Shown here: one piece after another, positions 16,042-24,128 of the stretch
Position numbering within the stretch: position 1 is the stretch's first letter
How the letters are laid out: each line of letters starts with the position of its first letter
Source of the DNA: Chthonomonas sp. UBA2785
Lineage (GTDB): Bacteria > Armatimonadota > Fimbriimonadia > Fimbriimonadales > Fimbriimonadaceae
Direction: 5' to 3'
Assembly (NCBI GenBank): GCA_002352215.1
Contig: DEIB01000014.1
Location: 1-26,399 of the forward strand
Length of the DNA stretch: 26,399 nucleotides
Translations under genes and position numbers: made by a program
The notes under the pieces: generated by a model
What the model saw: only the letters and a program-made list of their open reading frames with translations
The model's database searches: none
Told to the model about the DNA's origin: nothing

Positions 16042-16626
16042 ATGGGCGTAGTGATTCCGGACTGGCAACCGCTGGGGGACCGTGCCTGGGAGTGGGTCGG
16101 GGCTCCGCGCGGAGCGGCGGCGTGGCTGGCCTTGCAACCGGGGGTGAGTGAGGCGTGGGAAGCCTTCGGCACGGTGGCCGTTGAATTGGAGGATGGCGGG
16201 GTTTTGCCTGGTGGATTGCCCGAAGGTTTGGGGGCTTCGGCAGGGCGAGAAGTGGTGTTGCCCGTCCGCTGGGATGGCCCGGACCTGGACGACGTGGCGT
16301 CCCAGGTGGGCTGGACCCGCGAACAGGTGATTGAAGAACTGATGCAGGCGCCGCTGGTGGTGGAGGCGATCGGGTTTCAGCCCGGTTTCCCTTACATGAC
16401 CGGATTGACCGGGCCGCTGGCGGAGATTCCCCGGCGCGAGACGCCGCGCCCGCAGGTGCCCGCCGGTTCGGTGGCGCTGGCGCAGGGCATGGTAGGGGTG
16501 TATCCCCGGGCTTGCCCCGGGGGCTGGTGGCTGGTGGGCACCTGCCCCGTGCCGATGGTGGACGAAGCAACCGAGGAAGTCCGGCTGAGAGCGGGCGATG
16601 AAGTGCGGTGGGAGCTGAGCGGATGA
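16042..16626 (+). CDS. pxpB: 5-oxoprolinase subunit PxpB (KipI-like)
   Basis: 194-residue subunit of the ATP-dependent 5-oxoprolinase that turns pyroglutamate into glutamate. The C-terminal cyclophilin-like half has the family hallmarks: FQPGFPYMTGL, the paired arginine-proline segments RRETPRPQVPAGSVALA, GVYPRACPGGWWLVG. The N-terminal domain (about 1-85) is less conserved. I chose ATG 16042 because AAGG lies 7 nt upstream; ATG 16012 would overlap the start of divergent dut. The TGA overlaps the next ATG (ATGA), so translation is coupled to pxpA. Confidence 0.88.
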   Translation: MGVVIPDWQPLGDRAWEWVGAPRGAAAWLALQPGVSEAWEAFGTVAVELEDGGVLPGGLPEGLGASAGREVVLPVRWDGPDLDDVASQVGWTREQVIEELMQAPLVVEAIGFQPGFPYMTGLTGPLAEIPRRETPRPQVPAGSVALAQGMVGVYPRACPGGWWLVGTCPVPMVDEATEEVRLRAGDEVRWELSG

Positions 16627-17306
16627 AGATGATGGACCTGAACGTGGACGCGGGCGAGGGCCTGCCGTGGCCCGAGGAAGCCTGGTCGTGGGTGACCAGC
16701 GTCAACGTGGGGGCGGGGGCGCATGCGGGCAGCCCAGTTGAGTCTCGAGATTTTGCGCGGGCGGCGATGGAGCGCGGCCTGACGGTAGGGGTGCATCCGG
16801 GTTACCCCGATCGAGAAGGATTTGGCCGCCGCCCCTGGCGCGAGGTGGGAGGCGACGTTTTGGCGTCGCTCTTGGAGCAGTGCCAAGGGTGGCGCGACCT
16901 GGGAGCGCAGTACCTGAAGCCGCACGGCGCGTTCTATCACGAAAGTGGCCAGGACGACCCGGCGGCGGAGTGGCTTCAGCGGCTTCTGGCCGAGACCGGC
17001 CTGGGGTTGCTGGGCTCGCCTCACAATGCGCATGCCCGCGTGGCCCGGGAGGCGGGGGTGGAGTTCCGCGCCGAAGGGTTTGCCGACCGGGGCGTGCGCC
17101 CGGACGGCCTGCTGATTCCCCGGGGGCAGCCGGGCGCAGAACTGGAGACAGAAGACGAAGTGCGCCAAGCGGTGGCGCGGGTAGCGCCCGACGTGCAGGT
17201 GCTGTGCCTGCACACCGACCGAGAGGGCTGGGGCGAGCGCGTGCAGGTCACGCGGGCGGCCCTGGTAGACCTGGGCTACGAGATTCGAGCGTGCCGATGG
17301 GATTGA
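16623..17306 (+). CDS. pxpA: 5-oxoprolinase subunit PxpA (LamB/YcsF family)
   Basis: 227-residue TIM-barrel-like subunit. The N-terminal DLNVDAGEG matches the DLNCDLGEG hallmark, and GVHPGYPDREGFGRRPW matches the HPgypD..GFGRR block. The usual NIACGFHAGD block reads NVGAGAHAGSP, changing several residues near the active site including the Asp. It is also somewhat shorter than the usual 245-255 residues. It sits between pxpB (ATGA overlap) and pxpC (TGATG overlap). Function in the PxpABC complex is likely from context, but activity on another lactam is possible. Confidence 0.85.
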   Translation: MKMMDLNVDAGEGLPWPEEAWSWVTSVNVGAGAHAGSPVESRDFARAAMERGLTVGVHPGYPDREGFGRRPWREVGGDVLASLLEQCQGWRDLGAQYLKPHGAFYHESGQDDPAAEWLQRLLAETGLGLLGSPHNAHARVAREAGVEFRAEGFADRGVRPDGLLIPRGQPGAELETEDEVRQAVARVAPDVQVLCLHTDREGWGERVQVTRAALVDLGYEIRACRWD

Positions 17307-18031
17307 TGGAGGTCGGACCGGGGGTTGTTTCGGGCCGGGAGCGAAAGGGCAAGCGCGGGATGGGGTTCCCACCGGGCGGGCTGTGGTCACCGGATGCGCG
17401 GGCGCTGTTGGCGGCCCTTGGGGTCCCTGGCGAAAGCGCATTTGAGGTCTACGGGCGCGCGGTGGTGGTGCCGCAAACCGGCGTGCTGGTGATTGGCCAG
17501 GTGCGCCACGAAGTCTCCGAGGGGCAAGTCAAACTCACGCCGCGCTCGGGTTCGCCCAGGTTTGTGGTGGCCCCGTGGCCGGGGGACGGACCGGTGATCA
17601 TTGCCCCCCGCGACATGCCAGGGGAGGTCTTGCGCTATGTGCCGTATCCCAAAGGGGAGCCGAGCCCCTCCCTGGCCGGGCCGTGGACCGTGAGTGCCAC
17701 CAGCGACCGCGTGGGCATCCGCTGGCAGGGCCCGCAACTCGAAGCGCCGCCGCCCGGACGCAGCCGCCCCATGGTGCCGGGAGCGATTGAAGTGCCGCCC
17801 GATGGCCAGCCCATCACCCTCGGACCGGATGGGCCGACGATTGGTGGCTACCCGCTGGTGGGCGTCATGATCCGCGCCGACGACGAGGTCCTCAGCCGCC
17901 TCGGGCCGGGAGCGGTGCGCCATTGGCATGCCATCACACGGGCCGAAGCCGAGGACCTCTGCACCGAGGACCAACGCCAACGGGCCCGGTGGATCGAGAC
18001 GGTGCGACAGGGTCTCGCCCTGCGGCGATAG
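17306..18031 (+). CDS. pxpC: 5-oxoprolinase subunit PxpC, compact form
   Basis: 241-residue member of the biotin-dependent carboxyltransferase/KipA family. The C-terminal three quarters fit well: LRYVPYPKG, SATSDRVGIRWQG, MVPGAIEVPPDGQPITL, GPTIGGYPLVGVM and GPGAVRHWHAI. The N-terminal part is reduced: the LGR.G...GVP.SGAMD region is only partly kept (RGMGFPPGGLWSPDARALLAALG) and the usual AN.LVGN helix is missing. Family members usually run near 300 residues. The start is ATG 17306 (TGATG with pxpA) or ATG 17297, three codons earlier. It ends the pxp cluster. An intact but streamlined subunit is my reading. Confidence 0.78.
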   Translation: MEVGPGVVSGRERKGKRGMGFPPGGLWSPDARALLAALGVPGESAFEVYGRAVVVPQTGVLVIGQVRHEVSEGQVKLTPRSGSPRFVVAPWPGDGPVIIAPRDMPGEVLRYVPYPKGEPSPSLAGPWTVSATSDRVGIRWQGPQLEAPPPGRSRPMVPGAIEVPPDGQPITLGPDGPTIGGYPLVGVMIRADDEVLSRLGPGAVRHWHAITRAEAEDLCTEDQRQRARWIETVRQGLALRR

Positions 18032-18054
18032 AAGATCAGGGGTAAGAAACAGAA

Positions 18055-18456
18055 ATGGCGCAGCCCTGGCTGGTTTGGGATGGCACCTGTGGCATATGCA
18101 ATGCCACCGCCCAATGGGTGCGCCGCAAGGACACTGGGCGCCGCATAGTGATCTGCTCTTACCAAAACTGCACCCACCCGGTGTGGAATGCTGACCTGAC
18201 CCAGCGCGCCCAGGGCGAGGTGCTGTGGATTGACGAAGCAGGGCAGGTGAGCGGCGGGGGCCGCGCCGTGCTCAAGATGCTGCGAGTTTTGGGCTACCGG
18301 GGGCTCGGATGGATTGCGTGGCCGCCCTTCATCTGGGTGTGGGAGTTCGGCTACCGGCTGGTGGCCCGCAACCGGAATGTCATTAGTCGGCGGTTGGGTT
18401 TGGGTAGTTCTTGCGGCCTAGATGGACGCTATCCGGAAGTGGATTCCCAACCCTAA
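18055..18456 (+). CDS. DCC-family (DUF393) thiol-disulfide protein
   Basis: 133-residue thioredoxin-like protein of the DCC1/DUF393 family, named for the N-terminal D-x-x-C-x-x-C. Here it reads WDGTCGICN, with redox cysteines C12 and C15. A second Cys pair sits downstream (VICSYQNCTH). The C-terminal half has a hydrophobic segment (GWIAWPPFIWVWEFGYRL) common in the family. A purine-rich site (GGGGTAAG) precedes the ATG. It lies 23 nt after pxpC and may be co-transcribed, but there is no known functional link to 5-oxoprolinase. Substrate unknown. Confidence 0.8.
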   Translation: MAQPWLVWDGTCGICNATAQWVRRKDTGRRIVICSYQNCTHPVWNADLTQRAQGEVLWIDEAGQVSGGGRAVLKMLRVLGYRGLGWIAWPPFIWVWEFGYRLVARNRNVISRRLGLGSSCGLDGRYPEVDSQP

Positions 18457-18467
18457 CGCGGGACAAC

Positions 18468-18493
18468 GGACCCGAAATGCCGCACGAGGGTCC
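18468..18493 (+). other. Weak stem-loop after the DCC gene
   Basis: GGACCC (18468-18473) pairs with GGGTCC (18488-18493) across a 14-nt loop; CGGGAC (18459-18464) can compete for GTCCCG. There is no T-run, so a terminator role is doubtful. Confidence 0.3.
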
Positions 18494-18537
18494 CGGTTCG
18501 CTTGAACTTGCCCATGCAGAACCCCAGAATATGCGCC

Positions 18538-18924
18538 ATGCAGGTGCGGTTGGGTGCCTTCATCGTTCTGGGCGTGGCTGGTCTGATGGCTGGTTGTGTG
18601 AGTGTCCGAAGCGTTGAAGTCCAGCGGGAAAATGAAGCGACGTCGGAGCGGGCCAAGCCCTCGCTGTCGGAGCTGAAACGCCATCTCACCCGTCCTGAAC
18701 GAGCCGAATACGTTTCGGTGCAAGTGGTGTGCCCCAATGGGGAAGCCGTATGGCTGGAAGGCGTGACCGTGAAGAACGGTCAAGTGGAAGGCCTGGCCTG
18801 CGCCACGGGCCCCGAAACCCAACCCCAAGTGGTGCGAGTTAGTGACGCCAATCTCCGTGATTGGATGGTGATTCGCAACCAAGAAATGACCGGCGGGTAT
18901 ACGCTTTCGACCACATTGCGGTAA
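18538..18924 (+). CDS. Small putative lipoprotein, unknown function
   Basis: 128-residue exported protein. The signal peptide MQVRLGAFIVLGVAGLMAGC ends in a lipobox-like MAGC, which predicts lipid attachment at C20. The mature part has a charged helical stretch (about 30-60) and then a small beta-rich domain with two further cysteines (VVCPNGEAVWLEG, LACATGPET). That spacing would allow a disulfide. ATG 18538 puts the basic n-region directly before the hydrophobic core. Upstream in-frame starts (18514, TTG 18502) would lengthen the n-region without benefit. I recognise no family. Confidence 0.65.
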   Translation: MQVRLGAFIVLGVAGLMAGCVSVRSVEVQRENEATSERAKPSLSELKRHLTRPERAEYVSVQVVCPNGEAVWLEGVTVKNGQVEGLACATGPETQPQVVRVSDANLRDWMVIRNQEMTGGYTLSTTLR

Positions 18925-18938
18925 CGAGATCAGCCAGA

Positions 18939-18979
18939 GGGCGGTCGGTGCCGCCCCTGACACCGGCGCGCGCCGCGCC
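18939..18979 (+). promoter_or_regulatory. Two adjacent GC-rich hairpins before the tandem GNAT gene
   Basis: GGGCGG (18939-18944) pairs with CCGCCC (18951-18956) around a 6-nt loop. GGCGCG (18965-18970) pairs with CGCGCC (18974-18979) around a 3-nt loop. The second ends 8 nt before the GNAT ATG, where a ribosome site would be expected and none is seen. No U-tract follows either, so they are not standard terminators. Confidence 0.4.
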
Positions 18980-18987
18980 AAGATCTC

Positions 18988-19911
18988 ATGTTTGAATACC
19001 GAAATTTAAATCCTGATAGCGACTTTGCCGAGGTCATAGCCCTTCGCAATCGCTTTTTCCCTGATAACCCCATCACGACCGAAGAGTTCAAGGGCATGAT
19101 GGCCACCATGGCACCCCGCTTTGAGAAGATGCGTTGGGCCGTGGATGGAGACCAAGGTCTCCACGCCTATCTGACGATTGAGCGCGAAGAACCATTCGAA
19201 GAAGGCCGAGAGTTCATCTTTGTCATGCCGTCGGAGGAAGCTTCGCAAGCTGAAATCCATGAGTTCATCGAGTTCACAACGGCGCAGTGCCGTGCGCGCG
19301 GAAGCCGTACGTATACGGCGATGACCACGTCACTGCGTCCTGAACTCCGGGAAGCATGGGAAGCGGTAGGCGCAGAGTTCAAGCAGGAAAACCCCGTGAG
19401 TGCCATTGACTTGCGTCAGTGGGACATGCCGGCGGAACCCGTGCCGGGGGTGACCATTCGCCGGTTCGATTTCTTGAACGAACCGGAGGCTCTCCAGCAC
19501 GAACACTACGACATGTTCTGGGAAGCGATGATGGACGTGCCCTGGCCGACCCCGATTGTCGCCGAGCCCTTCGAGGAGTTCGTGGACTACTTCAAGGCTC
19601 CGCTCGGGCGGCAGGGTCGCGACTGGGTGGCGATGGAGGGCGACCGGATCCTGGGGATGTCTCAGGTTCGGCCGTTCCATGCCGATACGGGCAACCTGGG
19701 CGCGAGCACCGGGTTTACCGGGGTGCGGAAGGAAGCCCGCCGTCGCGGACTCGCCCGAGCGCTGAAGTGCCACGCCCTGCAGGATATGAAGGCGATGGGC
19801 CGCACCATGGTCTACACTGACAACGAGGAGAACAACCCGATGTACCAGCTCAACCTGCAACTGGGGTTCCGTCAGGTGCACTCGCTGTTCATCTTCACGG
19901 GCACCCTGTAA
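18988..19911 (+). CDS. GNAT-family N-acetyltransferase, tandem-domain type
   Basis: 307-residue protein that looks like two GNAT domains in tandem. The N-terminal half (about 1-145) has the fold pattern (FAEVIALRNRFFPDNP, HAYLTIEREEPFEEGREFIF) but no clear acetyl-CoA loop, so it may be degenerate. The C-terminal half (about 150-307) keeps the active motif: TGVRKEARRRGLARALK (loop around R251-G253), followed by NEENNPMYQLNLQLGFR, the usual N...M...N..LGF ending. The architecture resembles mycothiol-synthase-type and other double GNAT proteins, but the acceptor substrate cannot be told. No ribosome site precedes the ATG. A strong terminator follows. Confidence 0.85.
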   Translation: MFEYRNLNPDSDFAEVIALRNRFFPDNPITTEEFKGMMATMAPRFEKMRWAVDGDQGLHAYLTIEREEPFEEGREFIFVMPSEEASQAEIHEFIEFTTAQCRARGSRTYTAMTTSLRPELREAWEAVGAEFKQENPVSAIDLRQWDMPAEPVPGVTIRRFDFLNEPEALQHEHYDMFWEAMMDVPWPTPIVAEPFEEFVDYFKAPLGRQGRDWVAMEGDRILGMSQVRPFHADTGNLGASTGFTGVRKEARRRGLARALKCHALQDMKAMGRTMVYTDNEENNPMYQLNLQLGFRQVHSLFIFTGTL

Positions 19912-19922
19912 GGACAACGAAA

Positions 19923-19963
19923 AACCCCCTCGGTCAGATTGACCAAGGGGGTTACCCTTTTTT
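19923..19963. terminator. Bidirectional intrinsic terminator
   Basis: AACCCCCT (19923-19930) pairs with AGGGGGTT (19946-19953). After one C/A mismatch, GGTC (19932-19935) pairs with GACC (19941-19944). Six T follow at 19958-19963, and an A-run before the stem gives a U-tract on the other strand. It separates the GNAT gene from converging lpdA. Confidence 0.93.
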
Positions 19964-19976
19964 AGCGCCAGAACGC

Positions 19977-21392
19977 TTACTTGTGGATGGCCATGCCGTG
20001 CGCGTCTTCGAAGGCTTCGAGGACGGCTTCGCTCATGGAGGGGTGAGCGTGGATCATCTCGGACATGATTTCGATGGTGGCTTCCAGCTTGATGGCCGCC
20101 GCGCCCTCGTGGATCATGTCGCTCACGTGCGCGCCGATCATGTGCACGCCCAGGATTTCGCCGTACTTCTTCTCGGCGACGACCTTGACGAACCCGTCTT
20201 GGTGGCCCGACGCCATGGCCTTACCGAGCGGGCGGAAGGCGAACTTGCCCACCATCACGTCGTAGCCCTTTTCCTTGGCTTCGCCTTCGGTCAGGCCGAC
20301 GCTGGCGACTTCCGGCACGGTGTACACGCAGTTGGGGACCACCTTGTAGTCCACCTTGCGGTCGCCGCCCTTCACGATGTTGCTGGCGACGATGGTGCCC
20401 TCGTGGCTGGCCATGTGGGCGAGCTGGATGCGGCCTGTGACGTCACCGATGGCCCAGATGTTGGGGACGTGCGTGCGCAGGCTGTCGTCCACCACTTCCA
20501 CGCCGCGTCGGTGAAGCTTGACCCCGATCTTCTCGAGGTTCATGTTGTCGGTCATCGCCTTGCGGCCGACGCCGAGCAGCACCACGTCCACTTCAATTTC
20601 TTCCGACTTGCCGGCGCTGGTGACGGTGCACTTCCAGCCGGTCTTGGTCTTCTCGCACTTGTCCAGGCTGGCACTGGTGCGCAGGTCCACGCCTTGGCGC
20701 TTCAGCAGCTTGCCGAGTTCCGCACCCAGGTCGGCGTCGAACATCGGGATCGGCTGGGGCATCATTTCCACCAGCGTCACTTGGGTGCCGAGGCCGTTGA
20801 AGACGTAGCTGAATTCCACGCCCACGGCGCCCGCGCCCAGGATGAGCATGCGCTTGGGCACGAACGGGGCCGTCACGGCATCATCGCTCGTCCACACGCC
20901 GTCTTCGCGCTTGCCTTCCAGGCCCGGAATGGTGAGGTAGATCACGCTGGAGCCCATGGCGAGGATGAAGTTTTTGGCGCGCAGGGTTTGCGTCTTGCCG
21001 TCTTTCTCAACTTCAATGGTGTGGGCATCCACGAACTTCGCGAACCCTTCCACGTGGTTGATCTTGTTCTTCTTGAACAGCATGCCGACGCCACCGCGCA
21101 GGGTTTCGACAATCTTGTTGCGGCGGGCCGAGAACTTCTCGAAGTCCATGCTGACTTCGCCGGTTACCACCACGCCCAGGTCGCCTGCGTGCTTCACGTC
21201 GTTCAGGCGCTCCACGCTGCCGATCATGGCCTTGCTGGGGATACAACCCCAGTTCAGACACGTACCGCCGAGGTACTCCTTCTCGACGACCGTGACCGTA
21301 GCCCCGAGTTGGGCGGCGCGAATCGCGGCAACATAGCCACCGGGGCCCGCCCCAATGACAACGACATCTGCATCAAACTTTTCTTGGGCCAT
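19977..21392 (-). CDS. lpdA: Dihydrolipoyl dehydrogenase (E3)
   Basis: 471-residue flavoenzyme that reoxidises lipoamide in 2-oxo-acid dehydrogenase complexes and the glycine cleavage system, passing electrons to NAD. The FAD-binding GAGPGGYVAA starts at about residue 14. The redox disulfide is C45/C50 in GGTCLNWGCIPSK. The NAD-binding LILGAGAVGVEF is central, and the active-site His-Glu pair lies in HAHPSMSEAVLEAFED near the end. ATG 21392 is chosen because AGGA stands 7 nt upstream and the fold starts at once. An in-frame extension of 69 codons upstream does not look conserved. No E1/E2 genes are adjacent. Confidence 0.95.
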   Translation of the reverse strand: MAQEKFDADVVVIGAGPGGYVAAIRAAQLGATVTVVEKEYLGGTCLNWGCIPSKAMIGSVERLNDVKHAGDLGVVVTGEVSMDFEKFSARRNKIVETLRGGVGMLFKKNKINHVEGFAKFVDAHTIEVEKDGKTQTLRAKNFILAMGSSVIYLTIPGLEGKREDGVWTSDDAVTAPFVPKRMLILGAGAVGVEFSYVFNGLGTQVTLVEMMPQPIPMFDADLGAELGKLLKRQGVDLRTSASLDKCEKTKTGWKCTVTSAGKSEEIEVDVVLLGVGRKAMTDNMNLEKIGVKLHRRGVEVVDDSLRTHVPNIWAIGDVTGRIQLAHMASHEGTIVASNIVKGGDRKVDYKVVPNCVYTVPEVASVGLTEGEAKEKGYDVMVGKFAFRPLGKAMASGHQDGFVKVVAEKKYGEILGVHMIGAHVSDMIHEGAAAIKLEATIEIMSEMIHAHPSMSEAVLEAFEDAHGMAIHK

Positions 21393-21425
21393 AGGATAAT
21401 CCTGGGGTTCGGTTTTGGTGATATC

Positions 21426-21454
21426 GCTAATCTGGCGGATCAGCGATTCAATCG
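21426..21454 (-). promoter_or_regulatory. Stem-loop elements in the lpdA leader
   Basis: GCTAATC (21426-21432) pairs with GATCAGC (21438-21444) with one wobble, and CGATTCAATCG (21444-21454) is an 11-bp palindrome next to it. They lie 34-62 nt before the lpdA ATG. The 210-bp gap 21393-21602 otherwise holds the fbaB hairpin and no gene I can support. Confidence 0.35.
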
Positions 21455-21554
21455 AGGCAGGAATCAGCGCGGCCTGATTGACAATCGGGTCGCCAGAACT
21501 GGTGTCTGCCACGCTATGAGAATACCAAGGGCATCCCGGGTGCCGTAGGGAACT

Positions 21555-21583
21555 CACCCCCTTGGCGGGAGGCCAAAGGGGTG
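21555..21583 (-). terminator. Stem-loop after fbaB, possible terminator
   Basis: CACCCC (21555-21560) pairs with GGGGTG (21578-21583). After one mismatch, TTGGC (21562-21566) pairs with GCCAA (21572-21576) around a 5-nt loop. It lies 20 nt past the fbaB stop. No U-tract follows on the - strand, so termination may be incomplete and lpdA partly co-transcribed. Confidence 0.5.
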
Positions 21584-21602
21584 CTGGAAATGGGGCCAAT
21601 CG

Positions 21603-22688
<1,086 letters not shown>

Positions 22689-22762
22689 AGATGGATTTTG
22701 GCACGGTGCGGTGCGGGGGCCTAATTTTCGAGAGTTTCCCCGAGAAAAGCAACCGAATCCCC

Positions 22763-22780
22763 GGTCAACCCGGTATGACC
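22763..22780. promoter_or_regulatory. Inverted repeat in the fbaB/tolC divergent region
   Basis: GGTCA (22763-22767) and TGACC (22776-22780) form a 5-bp inverted repeat with an 8-nt spacer. They sit between divergent fbaB (22688) and the TolC gene (22818). This size suits a dimeric regulator, but arms this short can occur by chance. No clear promoter boxes were found. Confidence 0.3.
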
Positions 22781-22817
22781 AACGGATGGCTTCGGTTTTG
22801 CGGAGCCTCGGGAGTGA

Positions 22818-24128
22818 ATGAAAACAATGAAGCGTTGGTCGTGGGTGTGCTTGGCACTGGCCGCAGCCCTGGCGCACGGGCAAGACGTGCTGACCATTGA
22901 TGAAGCCCTGGCTTCGGCACGAGAGAACAATGGGGACGTTCGCAGTGCTTTCTTGAGCGTGCGGGCGGCGGAGCAAGATGTGAAGTCGGCGCGGGCTGAC
23001 TTTTTGCCGTCGGTCTCGGCGAACCTTTCTCGCAGTTCGGGTTGGCAGGATCGGTACACCGGCTTTGGCCAAGGCCGCACCGACTTCAACAGTACCAACA
23101 GCAGTGTCTCGCTGGACTACCGCATCCTGGACAACGGCCAGCGACGCTACAGCTTCGATCGGGTTCTGCTCAGCCAGGATGTGGCCCTGCTCAGTGCGCG
23201 CCAAACTCTGCGGACCACGCTCTTCAACGTGCACCAGCGGTTCTATGACGCCTTGCGGTCGCAGGAACTGTTCCGCGTACGGAATGCGCAGCTGAAGCGC
23301 TCGGAAGAACTGCTGAAGCAAGCCGAAATCAGTGCCGACCCGGCCATCGGGGCAATCCCGCGCCGAGATGTGCTGCAAGCGCGCGCCGACCTGCTCAACT
23401 CCCGAGCCAGCGTGCTGCAAGCCCAAAACAACGTCACGAATAGCCTGGCTAACCTCAAGGCGGTGCTGGGATGGAGCACGGGTGAACTCCCGGAACTTGA
23501 TTCCCAAACCGACCCGAATCGCCGGCCGGAAGAGCGCGATCTGGAATCGCTGGTGAACAAGGCCCTGGAAACCCGCCCCGACCTGGTGGCGCAACGCAAG
23601 CGCGTGGAGCAGAGCCAAGTCGCCCTGCGGCTGACCAAGCTGAACGTGGGTGTGCAGTACAGCCTGAATGCGCAGTACACGCGCACCTTCAACGAAGACG
23701 TGAGCGATCGCCCGCAACTGGTGTTCCAAGCCAGCATGCCGGTTTATGATGGCGATAGCCGCCGGGCGGAAGTGCGCGGAAGCGAGCTCTCGCTGGAAGC
23801 CCAACTGGCCTCCTTGCAGCAAACCGAGCGCGATGTGGTGGCGGAAGTGGAAAGCGCCTACAAGGCGTACGCCCAGAATGGGTTGATCCTTGAGGCCAGC
23901 CAGCTTGCGTTGCAGGCTGCCCAGGAGAACTACGACGCGGCCAGCAAGTCGCTGCAACTCGGGGCGGGCGACGTCATTGATGTGCTCACCGCCCAGGTGA
24001 CTTTGGTGACAGCGGAAACAAATTTTGTCCAAAGCCTGTATGACCTATTGATAAGCGAAGTCCGACTGGACCTTGCCGTCGGGGATCCGATTCCGGGTGA
24101 GCCAGTCGAAGAATCAGTAGGGGAATGA
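22818..24128 (+). CDS. TolC-family outer-membrane efflux protein
   Basis: 436-residue outer-membrane channel of a tripartite exporter. A signal peptide (MKTMKRWSWVCLALAAALAHG) precedes two OEP repeats. The first begins LTIDEALASARENNGDVRSA, with the conserved ADFLPSVSANLSRSSG strand and a long coil with LLNSRASVLQAQNNVTNSL. The second begins at about 245 (LVNKALETRPDLVAQRKRVEQ) and ends in the coil with GAGDVIDVLTAQVTLVTAE. Length and layout are normal. The start is ATG 22818; ATG 22827 is possible. The TGA overlaps the adaptor ATG (ATGA), so the channel and adaptor are made together. Confidence 0.92.
   Translation: MKTMKRWSWVCLALAAALAHGQDVLTIDEALASARENNGDVRSAFLSVRAAEQDVKSARADFLPSVSANLSRSSGWQDRYTGFGQGRTDFNSTNSSVSLDYRILDNGQRRYSFDRVLLSQDVALLSARQTLRTTLFNVHQRFYDALRSQELFRVRNAQLKRSEELLKQAEISADPAIGAIPRRDVLQARADLLNSRASVLQAQNNVTNSLANLKAVLGWSTGELPELDSQTDPNRRPEERDLESLVNKALETRPDLVAQRKRVEQSQVALRLTKLNVGVQYSLNAQYTRTFNEDVSDRPQLVFQASMPVYDGDSRRAEVRGSELSLEAQLASLQQTERDVVAEVESAYKAYAQNGLILEASQLALQAAQENYDAASKSLQLGAGDVIDVLTAQVTLVTAETNFVQSLYDLLISEVRLDLAVGDPIPGEPVEESVGE

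Noticed and set aside
19983..21548. 521-codon open frame on the + strand opposite lpdA
   Set aside because: Antisense shadow of a complete dihydrolipoyl dehydrogenase; composition is His/Asp/Ala-rich with no motif.
21393..21599. In-frame 69-codon N-terminal extension of lpdA
   Set aside because: ATG 21392 has its own ribosome site and begins at the FAD fold. The upstream part contains stem-loops and no domain. It is not wholly excluded, since part reads plausibly as protein.
22689..24032. 448-codon upstream extension of fbaB on the - strand
   Set aside because: It runs through the TolC gene antisense. The aldolase family starts at or near ATG 22688.
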